NCBI RefSeq assembly: GCF_004335015.1
Contig: NZ_RQRU01000002.1
Coordinates: forward strand, 558,001-622,000
DNA: 64,000 bases
Source: Psychrobacter pygoscelis
GTDB lineage: Bacteria; Pseudomonadota; Gammaproteobacteria; Pseudomonadales; Moraxellaceae
Direction of reading: 5' to 3'
Position 1 is the stretch's first letter; every line of letters begins with the position of its first letter. Both the position numbers and the translations under genes were made by a program. The notes below the pieces were generated by a model. It ran no database searches and was not told the origin of the DNA. It saw nothing but the letters and a program-made list of their open reading frames with translations. This document shows positions 17,373-26,980 of the stretch, in pieces.

Positions 17373-20183
17373 ATGATAACAAAATTTTTGCAAAAACGGA
17401 TTTTGAAACCCAGCTCAAAAGTAGCAAAAAGTAATAAGCCAGCGGCAGGATTAGCGAGCTCAACAAATCCGATCAACCAGCTGTATCGAAAGCTATCTGG
17501 TCAGGCACTAGACGTTGCGGTTAAAGCCACAGTGTTTGGTGAAATGCCTGATATTCGAGACGATGGCGACACCCTGACCTTTTACATATTGCAGGAATAT
17601 TCACGCTCGAACAGTATCTTAATCGACTTACAGACTCGTGAGCATAAGCTGCCCCACGCCCTCAAAAGTGTCGAAGATAGTGTCTATGATATTCATGAAA
17701 ATGCAGCGATTATCTTCTTGCACCATCCTAAGGCCAAAGACAGCCAACTGTCGCCAAGGCTATCGCGATTGGTGGATGCTTGCACCCAGAACCCAGCGTT
17801 AAAGATTCGTTTGGTTCCCGTCACCATCTTGTGGGGACGCGCCCCTGAAAAAGAGGACTCACTATTTAAGCTATTGATGGCGGACAACTGGGAAGACCCA
17901 ACCATCATCAAGCAGCTGTTTAACATCGGGGTGATGGGCCGTGATACTTTTGTGCAATTTCACCCTCCTAAATCTCTGCAAAGCATCATCCGTCAAGCCG
18001 ACTTGGGTGAGCAAGTTACTGAGAGCCTAACGGCTACCTTAACAGACGCTCCAACTGATGACGTGATCAGTGATAGCCAGCTGCATGACCGTACGCTTAA
18101 CGATCACGGAGCGGTCGATACTGACCTTAATCCAGATATAGAGAAAAACGCAGCTGCGCTAACCTCTAAGGCGGAAAACACCGCACTGATACCGCTTAGC
18201 GACGCCAATAGAGAGCTGACCTTACGTGTGCAGCAGCAGCTCAATACCTACCTAGATAAGCAGCGCGCCAGTATGCTCGGCCCCGACCTATCAGACAAGC
18301 GTAATCTGGTCGATAAGCTCATCTACTCGCCCGCTCTTAAACATGCCTGTGAGATTGAAGCTAAAGAAAAAGGCATCACTATGCGCGAGGCTCGACAGGC
18401 CGCCCGTGGCTATGCTTATGAGATGGTCAATGACTACTCCTACCCTATTATTCGCTTTTTTGATCGCTTTTTGACGTGGCTTTGGACCCAGTTGTATGAC
18501 GGCGTTGAGGTTCACCATTTTGAGCGAGTGCGCGCCCTAGCTACCGATCACGAGATTATCTACGTGCCTTGCCACCGTAGTCACGTTGACTATTTATTGC
18601 TCTCTTATGTGATCTATAAGCGTGGCCTGAGTATCCCTTATGTCGCTGCCGGCAATAACTTAGATGTACCCGTCCTCGGCCCTATGCTACGCGGTGCAGT
18701 GGCCTTCTATATTCGTCGTAGCTTCAAAGGCAATGCGCTATATACTGCGGTATTGCGTGAATATCTACATACCCTGATTACTCGTAATACTCCGATTGAG
18801 TACTTTATCGAGGGAGGCCGCTCACGCACAGGTCGACTGCTGCCACCGAAGATGGGTATGCTAGCGATGACTGTGCACAGTCAGCTACGCCGTACCAATA
18901 AGCCAGTAGTATTTATCCCCACCTATATTGGCTATGAGCGCATTATGGAAGGCGGTACTTATATCGGCGAGCTTAAGGGCAAGCCCAAAGAGTCTGAATC
19001 GCTAATAGGTCTACTCAAGGTCTCACGCAAGATCGAGCGTATCTTCGGTCATGTGCATCTAAGCTTTGGAGCGCCGCTTCACTTGACAGACTTTATGGAT
19101 AAGTTTGACGTTGCTGCTGAGAGCCTGCCTGCTGATCGTACCGACTCGCCACTAGGCCCTGAGGCCTCGGCCATGATTGACAACATCGGTGTCAAGATCA
19201 TGCAGCATATCAATAAAGCGGCTGTGGTCAATCCAGTATCGCTGTTATCCTTGGTGCTACTATCTGCGCCAAAAGCGGCGCTTGATGAAGACATCTGCCG
19301 CGAGCAAATCGCCCTGTATCAGCGCATTGCTACTCAGCTACCCTACGATGCCGATACCATAGTGACTAAGCTTAGCCCGCAAGCTATTATTGACTATGGT
19401 ATCCAGCTCAAGCTCATCGAGCGTACGCCGCATATCCTAGGCGATATTATTCAAGTCGCTGATAAGCAAGCACCGCTGCTCAGCTATTTCCGCAACAATA
19501 TCTTGCACGTATTCATCTTGCTGTCCTTTTTGGCCGCCTTGGTCGCGCGCAATGGCCGCATCGAGCGTAGCCGCTTAGACACCATCGTCTCGCAGCTGTA
19601 TCCATTTTTACAAAGCGAGCTGTTCTTGTATTATTCGGCTCGCTCGCTGACAGAGACTGTGAACAAAAAAGTCGACAACCTAATCGAGCAAGGTCTGGTC
19701 GTAGACTTGGGCAATGATATGCTCAGTGTCCCTGCCATCAATAGTGCTCACTATCAGCAGCTATTGGTACTTGCCACACCGATTGAACAAAGCCTTGAGC
19801 GCTACTTTATGGCCTTGGCCTTACTCGCCCAACAAGGCTCGGGCAATCTTACTGCTGAGCAAGTGGTAGACCTGTGTCATCTCCTCGGTCAGCGTCTGTC
19901 TGTGCTCTACTCTGATGACATCCCCGACTTCTTTGACCCAGCGCTCTTCACCAGCTTTGTCAATGCGCTCATGCGCCTAGACTATCTACAAAAAGATGAG
20001 GAGACCGGAGTACTACGCTTTGATCAGCGTATCCAAGACATCGCTCATCATGCTCGCTACGTCTTAAGCCCTGATGTGATGCAAGTCTTGCAAAACGTTG
20101 CCAATCTTAAAGACGAAGAAATAGCCCATGCCATCACTGAGATTAACAACAAAAAGCAGCGTAAATTTGGTCGCAAGCGTTAA
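17373..20183 (+). CDS. plsB: Glycerol-3-phosphate acyltransferase
   Basis: Membrane-associated enzyme that acylates sn-glycerol-3-phosphate at position 1, the first step of phospholipid synthesis. The acyltransferase motifs are CHRSHVDYLL (HX4D), FIEGGRSRTGRLLPPK and FIPTYIGYERIMEGG. Length 936 exceeds E. coli PlsB (807); much of the excess is an acidic low-complexity insertion at about residues 215-275 and a basic N-terminal stretch. A hydrophobic segment near residue 710 (HVFILLSFLAALVA) may anchor it. Confidence 0.96.
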   Translation: MITKFLQKRILKPSSKVAKSNKPAAGLASSTNPINQLYRKLSGQALDVAVKATVFGEMPDIRDDGDTLTFYILQEYSRSNSILIDLQTREHKLPHALKSVEDSVYDIHENAAIIFLHHPKAKDSQLSPRLSRLVDACTQNPALKIRLVPVTILWGRAPEKEDSLFKLLMADNWEDPTIIKQLFNIGVMGRDTFVQFHPPKSLQSIIRQADLGEQVTESLTATLTDAPTDDVISDSQLHDRTLNDHGAVDTDLNPDIEKNAAALTSKAENTALIPLSDANRELTLRVQQQLNTYLDKQRASMLGPDLSDKRNLVDKLIYSPALKHACEIEAKEKGITMREARQAARGYAYEMVNDYSYPIIRFFDRFLTWLWTQLYDGVEVHHFERVRALATDHEIIYVPCHRSHVDYLLLSYVIYKRGLSIPYVAAGNNLDVPVLGPMLRGAVAFYIRRSFKGNALYTAVLREYLHTLITRNTPIEYFIEGGRSRTGRLLPPKMGMLAMTVHSQLRRTNKPVVFIPTYIGYERIMEGGTYIGELKGKPKESESLIGLLKVSRKIERIFGHVHLSFGAPLHLTDFMDKFDVAAESLPADRTDSPLGPEASAMIDNIGVKIMQHINKAAVVNPVSLLSLVLLSAPKAALDEDICREQIALYQRIATQLPYDADTIVTKLSPQAIIDYGIQLKLIERTPHILGDIIQVADKQAPLLSYFRNNILHVFILLSFLAALVARNGRIERSRLDTIVSQLYPFLQSELFLYYSARSLTETVNKKVDNLIEQGLVVDLGNDMLSVPAINSAHYQQLLVLATPIEQSLERYFMALALLAQQGSGNLTAEQVVDLCHLLGQRLSVLYSDDIPDFFDPALFTSFVNALMRLDYLQKDEETGVLRFDQRIQDIAHHARYVLSPDVMQVLQNVANLKDEEIAHAITEINNKKQRKFGRKR

Positions 20184-20333
20184 TCTTGATGCTATCCAAT
20201 TAGGATTACTGCTAAAAACGATTAAACTTTATGGCAGCTTGGCTATGTTATGACCGTTTTTAGCACCTTAACGCCGCTGATTGTATTTATAGTAAAATAC
20301 CGCTTATCGTTAAATAACTTACGAGAGACTATT

Positions 20334-20528
20334 ATGTGCCAAGCCTGTGGAATGAATCATTTTGACGAAGATGACATCGACTATGATGATGAAGAGTTGA
20401 TGGCAAGCTTGGAAGATAAGCCGACTTCACCTAAGACACTGGGGAATACTCAATCAAGCACGCTTGCACCGCGAAGCCTACAGCGCAGCAACGCAGCTGA
20501 CCAGACTTTTACACCAACTACCGCTTAG
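20334..20528 (+). CDS. Small CxxC-containing acidic protein of unknown function
   Basis: 64 residues from the ATG at 20334, chosen because ACGAGAG lies just upstream and the earlier in-frame start lacks a binding site. It opens with MCQACGMNHF (CxxC then His), followed by an acidic run (DEDDIDYDDEEL) and a Ser/Thr-rich disordered tail. The CxxC could bind metal, but only two cysteines are present. Followed by a strong terminator. Confidence 0.65.
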   Translation: MCQACGMNHFDEDDIDYDDEELMASLEDKPTSPKTLGNTQSSTLAPRSLQRSNAADQTFTPTTA

Positions 20529-20614
20529 AGTCATGAGTGGCGATAGCGAGTCATGATTAGATAAAAGACAACACAACGAAGTATTTGTACCCTACTAAAA
20601 AAACTTGCTATTAT

Positions 20615-20653
20615 AAAAAAGCAAGGCTGCCTTTTAGCTTTGCTTTTTTTATT
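20615..20653 (+). terminator. Strong Rho-independent terminator
   Basis: A 14-bp stem with one G-T pair (AAAAAAGCAAGGCT / AGCTTTGCTTTTTT) around a 7-nt loop, ending in a T-run; its A-rich left arm would make it work in both directions. Confidence 0.88.
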
Positions 20654-20689
20654 CAGTTCTTTCTTTAATCTGACCCTCTGCCTGTCGTC

Positions 20690-22075
20690 ATGTTACGACA
20701 GCTTTATATGACTTATAGCTTTTATGAAGTAAGTGCACTACCTTTTAGTTATTCAACTTTTTGCCTTCCCTCTTTATTTACCGCGCCTAGCGCCCCTATC
20801 AAGATTGTCCTAGCACAGCTCAGTGCTGCTACTTTTTATCTTTGTCCGTATATTAATCCTGCTCCTAAACGTCTTACCCACACGCAACAAGCGGCTTTTT
20901 ACTACCTTTGGCAGCTGCCTTATGCTAAAAAGCAGCGTTTGTTGATGGCTTATCGCGACTATCGCTGTCCTATCTCTGCACCCAAAAATCCTACCCTGCA
21001 GACCAACCCTTACTGGCAGTGGCTCGTCAGATTTGATCTAAGCGCTTGGGATATCAGGAAGCTTATTATTGATAAACCTTTTGAGGTACTAGAGACGACC
21101 TCTCGTACTCAGCCTAACCCGTTATGGTGTCACCAGCGTTTGGGGCAAAGCCAAACATTGCTTCCTGACGGTCAAACCGTCCTAATAGGCGGCGAATATG
21201 AAGATTGGTATGATCCTGACTTTTATATCTACAATGATGTGATTGTCATACCTCCCAATCATAGTCTGAACCACACTTTAAACAGAACAGAAAATAAGGC
21301 TGACATTGAGATTTACGGCTATCCTAAAGCGGTTTTTCCGCCTACAGACTTCCATACCGCGACCTTAGTCGGTGAGTATATTTATATCATCGGCGCGTTA
21401 GGCTATCCAAAGGATCGACGCTATAGCCATACGCCAGTTTATCGATTAAACACGCAGACTTTTAAAATTGAAGAAGTTGCCACGCGTAATAGCATGGGCT
21501 GGATCCATGGACATCACGCACTGTTAAAAGACAACAGAATTATTGTCTCAGGTGGACAGATACTGGCGGATGACAGTAGTCCACTATTGGATAATATTGA
21601 CACTTGGGCATTGAATCTAAACACGCTCATCTGGAAGAATATTACCCAAAGGCATCGTAAATGGCGGCGCTTTTATGTTGCTAGAATGGATGGTGGCTGC
21701 TTAAACCTAGGTAAATACAGTCAACTTAATGATTGTCAAAACACTCATAATAGTAACCGAGCAGTCCTTCATGCCCTAGAGATTGAAGCTTGTATAGGCT
21801 GCCTGCCGGACTTGAACAGCTATCGTCAACTATTCGTACCACCCATCACTCATGAGACAGCTAGCGACTGGAATATAGGCAATGAGGTAGTAGACTACGA
21901 TAAGACACTATTCATTGACGGGGTTAAAGTGGGCTACAAAAGTGACCATGAGTGCGTTCACGTCACTATCGAGGGCAATCTTTCAGACGATGTCGTTGAG
22001 CTATTGCAGCAAAACCTACGACACAAGCTATGCAAAGTTGAGAATATGGCATGTGAGGTGATAGCGCTTGAATAG
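20690..22075 (+). CDS. Kelch-repeat-like protein
   Basis: 461 residues. The central part contains beta-propeller-type repeats: GQTVLIGGEYEDW, DFHTATLVGEYIYIIGALGY with VYRLNTQTFKIEEV, and HHALLKDNRIIVSGG with IDTWALNLNTLIW. These follow the Kelch pattern of hydrophobic strands, GG, and a downstream aromatic. The first 150 residues and last 60 are not recognised. No signal peptide is evident, so it is probably cytoplasmic. ATG at 20690 or 20708; neither has a clear Shine-Dalgarno. Role unknown. Confidence 0.7.
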   Translation: MLRQLYMTYSFYEVSALPFSYSTFCLPSLFTAPSAPIKIVLAQLSAATFYLCPYINPAPKRLTHTQQAAFYYLWQLPYAKKQRLLMAYRDYRCPISAPKNPTLQTNPYWQWLVRFDLSAWDIRKLIIDKPFEVLETTSRTQPNPLWCHQRLGQSQTLLPDGQTVLIGGEYEDWYDPDFYIYNDVIVIPPNHSLNHTLNRTENKADIEIYGYPKAVFPPTDFHTATLVGEYIYIIGALGYPKDRRYSHTPVYRLNTQTFKIEEVATRNSMGWIHGHHALLKDNRIIVSGGQILADDSSPLLDNIDTWALNLNTLIWKNITQRHRKWRRFYVARMDGGCLNLGKYSQLNDCQNTHNSNRAVLHALEIEACIGCLPDLNSYRQLFVPPITHETASDWNIGNEVVDYDKTLFIDGVKVGYKSDHECVHVTIEGNLSDDVVELLQQNLRHKLCKVENMACEVIALE

Positions 22076-22108
22076 TTAACCCCTTTATTCACTCTTTAAT
22101 AAACAACA

Positions 22109-22136
22109 AAAGGGATACCGATTATGGTATCCCTTT
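22109..22136. terminator. Hairpin between convergent Kelch gene and ettA
   Basis: Perfect 11-bp stem AAAGGGATACC/GGTATCCCTTT with a 6-nt loop between two convergent genes. The T-rich tract is only moderate on either side, so strength is uncertain. Confidence 0.65.
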
Positions 22137-22221
22137 GCCAATCTTATCTGTAAAAAGACAATATAATCAGCCTTATCTAGCAGCGTGTTGACCATTCGCC
22201 ACGTGCTTAAAAAAGGCTAGA

Positions 22222-23883
22222 TTATTTAGTGATTTTCTTATACTTCATGCGTTTTGGACCAGCATCTGCGCCCATGGTCTTTTTGCGGTAGGCTTCATAT
22301 TCAGAGTAGTTACCGTCATACCATACTGGACCCTCTGGCTCAAAAGCTAAGATATGGGTAGCGATACGATCTAAGAACCAACGATCATGCGAGACGACCA
22401 GTACAGTACCTGGGAATACTTGGATGGCATCCTCAAGCGCACGTAAGGTCTCAACGTCCAAATCATTCGATGGCTCATCGAGTAAGATGACATTCGCGCC
22501 TTGTTTTAGAGTCTTGGCCAGTTGGAGGCGATTACGCTCACCACCAGATAGGCTGCCGACGCGTTTTTGCTGATCTTGACCTTTGAAGTTAAAGCGGCCG
22601 ATATACGCGCGGCTTGGGGTCTCGTACTCACCGACAGTAATCATATCCAAACCGTCAGACACTTCTTCCCAGACCGTCTTGCTGTCATCTAGGTTATCAC
22701 GAACCTGACCAACATAAGCGACTTTAACGCTCTCGCCTAAATCCACAGTACCGGTATCGGGGGTATCTTTACCCGTCATCATGTTAAATAGTGTGGTTTT
22801 ACCCGCACCGTTTGGTCCAATGATACCGACAATAGCCGCAGGCGGTACATTGAAGCTTAGGTTCTCATACAACAAACGATCCCCAAAAGACTTGGATATA
22901 TTGTTGACTTCGATGACCTTATTACCTAGGCGTGGACCAGGTGGAATATAGATCTCAGCGGTCTCATTACGCTGCTGGAACTCTTTAGAGTTAAGCTCTT
23001 CAAAGCGTTGAACCCGAGATTTAGATTTCGCTTGCTGACCTTTTTGATTTTTACGCACCCACTCAAGCTCTTTTTTTAGCGCTTTAGCAAATGACTCTTC
23101 TTGCTTTTGCTGCTCTTCTAGACGCTTATTTTTCTGCTCAAGCCATTCAGTATAGTTACCTTCATAAGGATAGCCATGACCACGGTCCAGCTCCAAGATC
23201 CACTCAGCGACATTGTCCAAGAAGTAGCGATCATGGGTAATGGCGACGATAGTACCGCTATAGTTCTGTAAGAACTGCTCAAGCCAAGCGACAGATTCCG
23301 CGTCCAAGTGGTTGGTCGGCTCATCTAAGAGCAGCATGTCTGGACGCGATAACAGCAAACGACATAGGGCCACACGGCGCTTCTCACCACCAGATAGCTT
23401 ACTGACATCCGCATCCCAAGGTGGTAGACGCAGTGCATCGGCTGCTTTTTCTAGTTGGGTGTTTAAATTGTGCGCATCCCAAGCTTGGATGATGTCTTCC
23501 ATCTTACCCTGCTCTTCAGCCAACTTATCAAAGTCAGCATCTGGCGCAGCGTATTCGCTATAGATTTCGTCAAGGCGCGCCAAAGCATCTAGCGCTTCAC
23601 GCATGCCATCTTCGACATTGCCGCGAACGTCTTTATTGTCATCAAGCTGCGGCTCCTGAGGCAGGTAGCCAACCTTGGTACCTGGCTGAGCTCGCGCTTC
23701 ACCACTAAAATCTGTGTCTACGCCAGCCATAATCCGTAGCAGGGTCGACTTGCCCGCACCATTGATACCGAGGACACCGATCTTGGCACCTGGGAAAAAC
23801 GATAAATTGATGTTTTTTAAGATTTCACGCTTGGGGGGAACAAGTTTGGACACGTTGTTCATGGTGTAAATATATTGTGCCAT
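22222..23883 (-). CDS. ettA: Energy-dependent translational throttle ATPase EttA
   Basis: ABC-F ATPase that binds the ribosomal E site and gates elongation according to the ADP/ATP ratio. Translation is placed at the ATG at 23883 (MAQYIYTMNNVSKLVPP), the family N-terminus; the open frame extends 23 codons further without support. Two ATPase cassettes: GINGAGKST with LSGGEKRRVALCRLLL and LLDEPTNHLD; GPNGAGKTT with LSGGERNRLQLAKTL and LLDEPSNDLD. Length 553 matches E. coli EttA (555). No membrane segments. Confidence 0.97.
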   Translation of the reverse strand: MAQYIYTMNNVSKLVPPKREILKNINLSFFPGAKIGVLGINGAGKSTLLRIMAGVDTDFSGEARAQPGTKVGYLPQEPQLDDNKDVRGNVEDGMREALDALARLDEIYSEYAAPDADFDKLAEEQGKMEDIIQAWDAHNLNTQLEKAADALRLPPWDADVSKLSGGEKRRVALCRLLLSRPDMLLLDEPTNHLDAESVAWLEQFLQNYSGTIVAITHDRYFLDNVAEWILELDRGHGYPYEGNYTEWLEQKNKRLEEQQKQEESFAKALKKELEWVRKNQKGQQAKSKSRVQRFEELNSKEFQQRNETAEIYIPPGPRLGNKVIEVNNISKSFGDRLLYENLSFNVPPAAIVGIIGPNGAGKTTLFNMMTGKDTPDTGTVDLGESVKVAYVGQVRDNLDDSKTVWEEVSDGLDMITVGEYETPSRAYIGRFNFKGQDQQKRVGSLSGGERNRLQLAKTLKQGANVILLDEPSNDLDVETLRALEDAIQVFPGTVLVVSHDRWFLDRIATHILAFEPEGPVWYDGNYSEYEAYRKKTMGADAGPKRMKYKKITK

Positions 23884-24377
23884 TAAAACTCCATTAAATG
23901 AATGACTCAAATCTACGTCAATTATACGTATAACAATGAGAATAAGCTGCACGCATTATCGCATTGTGACTTAAGGTAAACAAGGTGACTTTGCACACCT
24001 GCTACTTAAGTTACCTGACGACTACCTCCTTGGCAGGCAGGGCAACTCCGCAAAAAAACCATCGACCTGCCAAGTTGGCAGTCACCTTGCTCGCTACTGT
24101 TCAAAATAAGTTTCACAATAGAGTAGCCAAGCGGTTTAGATCTAGGCCATCTCAGCCCTCATACCTAAAATAAGGGACTTAGCAAATGAATCAATACAGT
24201 TGTTAAGCAGATAAAAAACAAACTTTTGGGTACACTATAAATAAGCTCTGCTAAGCTGAGTTTTCCCGCTCACCAAGTCCAAATAAGGTATCTTTGAGCC
24301 ACTATTCAACGCTAGTCACGCTTAACCTATATAATTTTGAGGGCCTGAAATATCTGGCTCTATATACGAGGTAGAAA
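23884..24377. other. 494-bp intergenic region containing a nested palindrome
   Basis: Between divergent ettA and the GNAT gene. It contains the palindromic element at 23981-24089. Short frames here (for example 23985-24173) have no binding site or recognisable product. A possible non-coding RNA or decayed mobile sequence. Confidence 0.45.
23981..24089. repeat. Nested inverted-repeat element (candidate structured RNA)
   Basis: Two perfect nested stems: CAAGGTGACT (23981-23990) with AGTCACCTTG (24080-24089), and CTTGGCAGG (24029-24037) with CCTGCCAAG (24066-24074). Together they can fold 109 bases into one branched or extended hairpin. I compared it by eye to 4.5S RNA and RNase P RNA and it is neither. 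Confidence 0.5.
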
Positions 24378-24653
24378 ATGAAAATCGATATAACCCATAA
24401 TCAGCACGCCAACCGCTTTGAGACCACCATTAATGGCAAAACCGGCTACATCAGCTATCAAGATGAGGGTGATCGCTTGGTTTACGACCATACCATTGTT
24501 CCAAGCGAACTTGGTGGTCAGGGTGTCGGCTCTGCACTGGTCAAACATGCTTTAGATTACGCTGAGGCCGAGAATAAAAAAGTCGTACCGCAGTGCTCGT
24601 TTGTCGCGGCATATATCGATAAGCATCCCGACTATCAGCATTTGCTAATCTAG
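24378..24653 (+). CDS. YidJ-like GNAT-fold N-acetyltransferase
   Basis: 91-residue minimal acetyltransferase. The AcCoA-binding motif is GGQGVGSALVKHAL, followed by VPQCSFVAAYIDKHPDY, the signature of the small GNAT family (YidJ/Gtn10-like) often seen in gamma-proteobacteria. It lacks the first strands of full GNAT enzymes. Substrate unknown. Likely monocistronic. Confidence 0.85.
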   Translation: MKIDITHNQHANRFETTINGKTGYISYQDEGDRLVYDHTIVPSELGGQGVGSALVKHALDYAEAENKKVVPQCSFVAAYIDKHPDYQHLLI

Positions 24654-24840
24654 CTTAAATCGCTGAGCTATATTTAATACAGCGTTTAGTGATAACTCTA
24701 AAGCTAAGCTTACATCGAAGCTCAACCGGTTTATCAGCCTAACCTTTATTATAGCCACACCCTATTAAGTTAACCGTCAACCCACACATAACCAAAATCA
24801 GACTCACTCATTTTATTTTAAAATCATCAGGAGGGATTTT

Positions 24841-25134
24841 ATGAGCCATCTCACCGACGACCAAGTCGCTTTACAATTACAAGACCTTAATGGCTGGCAG
24901 CAAGAAGGCAATGCTATCGTCAAAACTTACAAGTTTCATGATTTTGTTGAAGCCATGAGCTTTATGAATCAAGTAGCATTTCATGCCGAAAAACTTGAAC
25001 ATCACCCAGAATGGTCGAATCTCTATAATATAGTACAGGTTAAGTTGACCACTCACGATGTCAACGGTATTACCAGCCATGATATTCGACTGGCCAAGCG
25101 TATGGAGCAGATATTACAGCCCAAGCGCTTTTAA
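24841..25134 (+). CDS. phhB: Pterin-4a-carbinolamine dehydratase
   Basis: Dehydrates 4a-hydroxytetrahydrobiopterin formed by phenylalanine hydroxylase, regenerating the pterin cofactor. The active-site pattern is H-x-E-K-L-x-H-H-P-E-W then [11 protein letters not shown] and a C-terminal helix. Length 97 is typical. AGGAGGG lies upstream of the ATG. No phenylalanine hydroxylase gene is in the window. Confidence 0.95.
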   Translation: MSHLTDDQVALQLQDLNGWQQEGNAIVKTYKFHDFVEAMSFMNQVAFHAEKLEHHPEWSNLYNIVQVKLTTHDVNGITSHDIRLAKRMEQILQPKRF

Positions 25135-25531
25135 CAAACGCTACCTTCATTTAACAAGAGTAGAACTTAAAGAGGACACTTAAAGAGTGAAGGCTAAGTA
25201 GATTTGGCCATTAAGCGCTGACTTAATGGCCAAATCACAATACATAAGTGTCTCCCCCTTAGGTATTGTTATGCCTTGGAATTTAGATAAGCAATTTGAA
25301 TAGACGATTTTAATAAAAGTTTGCTCCCTTGGATTACGGCGTTAGTCCTAATACTACCAGTTTAACTCAACCTTATTTCTCTTCGCCCGCCCTCTTGCTG
25401 TAATAAACGTCCAAACCTCAACTGTACTGAACTTCAATTGTACTAAGCCTTAATTTTAGTAGCTGTTGTTTAGCACTGTTGTCTTCAATAGTTGATTTTC
25501 ACCTTCCGAACTTAATGCAAAGGACTGATTT
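25135..25531. other. Intergenic region with perfect palindrome
   Basis: 397 bp with no convincing ORF. A perfect hairpin at 25201-25236 lies near its start; promoter for the downstream oxidoreductase should lie in the AT-rich part before 25532. Confidence 0.5.
25201..25236. terminator. Perfect 15-bp hairpin downstream of phhB
   Basis: GATTTGGCCATTAAG and CTTAATGGCCAAATC pair perfectly around a CGCTGA loop. No T-run follows, so it could be a terminator lacking the U-tract, an mRNA-stability element, or a protein-binding palindrome. Confidence 0.45.
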
Positions 25532-26899
25532 ATGACGTTACCCCTCACTGCTTCTGAGGATTTGACTACCAATCCCTCTAGCTCAGCAGCGCCTAACACT
25601 CGTGATTACACGCTCATTTTATACGGGGCCACAAGCTTCGTGGGGCAGATTACCGCTCGCTACTTATCTGAGTTTCTGCAAGCTCAGCCTATCGACTGGG
25701 CTATCGCTGGCCGTCATAAAAATAAGCTTGAGAAGCTAAAGCAGGCTTTAATGGGTAAATCTGCAAAGGGTAATGATAACGCGATTAACAATTGTGCTGA
25801 CGCCAGTGCTCATAAGGGTGATATGACGACGCCCAACCTACCGAATATTATCATCGCCAATAGCGAGGATGATGAGAGCTTAGTAGCAATGTGTCAGCAA
25901 GGTCAGGTTATCATCTCTACCGTCGGACCCTATCTTGAATATGGTGAGCCACTTATTAAGGCCTGTGTGCAGACGGGTACTGACTATGTCGATCTGACAG
26001 GTGAGACCATATTTATCAAAGACATGATGGATAACTATCAAGCGGAAGCCCAACGTAGCGGCGCGCGCATTGTCAACTCTTGTGGCTTTGATTCCATCCC
26101 CTCTGATTTGGGCGTTTACTTCACCCAGCAGCAAGCCAAGCAGCGCTATGACGCCCCTTGCTCTAGGATCGAAATGCGTGTTAAGAGTGCCAAGGGCGGC
26201 TTATCAGGTGGCACAATTGCCTCTATGGCGACCATCTTTGCTGAGGCCAGTCAAGACAAAGCTCGGCGTCAGCAGCTGGCCGATCCTTATTTGCTTAATG
26301 ACGATCCCCAAGCGCCACAAGTTAGCCAAGTGACTCACTCCGTCCCCAGCTATGATGAAACGCACGAGTGCTGGTTAGCCCCTTTTATTATGGACAGTAT
26401 TAATACCCGTATTGTGCATCGGAGTAATCAGCTATTGCACTACGCTTACGGACGAGATTTTAAATATGACGAGGCCATGTGGATGCCATCGGGACTTAAA
26501 GGCCGCGCCATGAGTTACGCCTTAACAGCGGGCATCGGCAGCTTTGCGCTAGCCATGAGCTTTACTAAGAGTCGCGAGTTAATCTCAGAGCATATCTTAC
26601 CTAAATCTGGAGACGGCCCGAGCAAAAAAGAGCAAAATGAAGGCCACTTTGATTTAAGATTTTTTGCCACCACGACAAAAGGTCAACGTATTAACAGCAA
26701 AGTTACTGGCAATAAAGACCCAGGCTATGGCAGTACCTCAAGAATGTTGGCCCAAGCAGCTTTGTGCTTAGGTCAGGATACCAATAAGCGTGACATCAAA
26801 GGCGGCTTTTGGACGCCAGCAGCGGCGATGGGCGACGCTCTCACAGACCGTCTATGCCGATATGGGGTACTTAACTTTTCGTTGATAGATGACTGCTAG
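25532..26899 (+). CDS. Saccharopine dehydrogenase-like (trans-acting enoyl reductase family) oxidoreductase
   Basis: 455 residues with an N-terminal NAD(P)-binding Rossmann segment (YTLILYGATSFVGQITARYLSEFL, then WAIAGRHKNKLEKLKQAL). VISTVGPYLEYGEPLIKACVQTGTDYVDLTGE and RIVNSCGFDSIPSDLGV are hallmarks of the saccharopine-dehydrogenase-like/trans-acting enoyl reductase family. An Asn/Asp-rich insertion at about residues 80-105 interrupts the Rossmann fold. True lysine metabolism is unlikely; in this family the substrates are often lipids or unknown. Monocistronic. Confidence 0.85.
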   Translation: MTLPLTASEDLTTNPSSSAAPNTRDYTLILYGATSFVGQITARYLSEFLQAQPIDWAIAGRHKNKLEKLKQALMGKSAKGNDNAINNCADASAHKGDMTTPNLPNIIIANSEDDESLVAMCQQGQVIISTVGPYLEYGEPLIKACVQTGTDYVDLTGETIFIKDMMDNYQAEAQRSGARIVNSCGFDSIPSDLGVYFTQQQAKQRYDAPCSRIEMRVKSAKGGLSGGTIASMATIFAEASQDKARRQQLADPYLLNDDPQAPQVSQVTHSVPSYDETHECWLAPFIMDSINTRIVHRSNQLLHYAYGRDFKYDEAMWMPSGLKGRAMSYALTAGIGSFALAMSFTKSRELISEHILPKSGDGPSKKEQNEGHFDLRFFATTTKGQRINSKVTGNKDPGYGSTSRMLAQAALCLGQDTNKRDIKGGFWTPAAAMGDALTDRLCRYGVLNFSLIDDC

Positions 26900-26980
26900 C
26901 TAGAGCAGTTTATATTAGTGACCAAGCAAACCCGATTCCAATAAGATGAGCTGTATTGCAGTACAGTTGGGAGAGGTTTT

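Noticed and set aside
22222..23952. EttA start at 23952
   Set aside because: The family N-terminus MAQYIYTM begins at 23883; the extra 23 residues are not conserved in the family.
23981..24089. Identification of the nested palindrome as 4.5S SRP RNA or RNase P RNA
   Set aside because: The conserved GGAAGCAGCC-type tetraloop region and the RNase P conserved regions are absent on both strands.
23985..24173. 62-codon frame over the nested palindrome
   Set aside because: No ribosome-binding site and no plausible product; the palindrome explains the sequence better.
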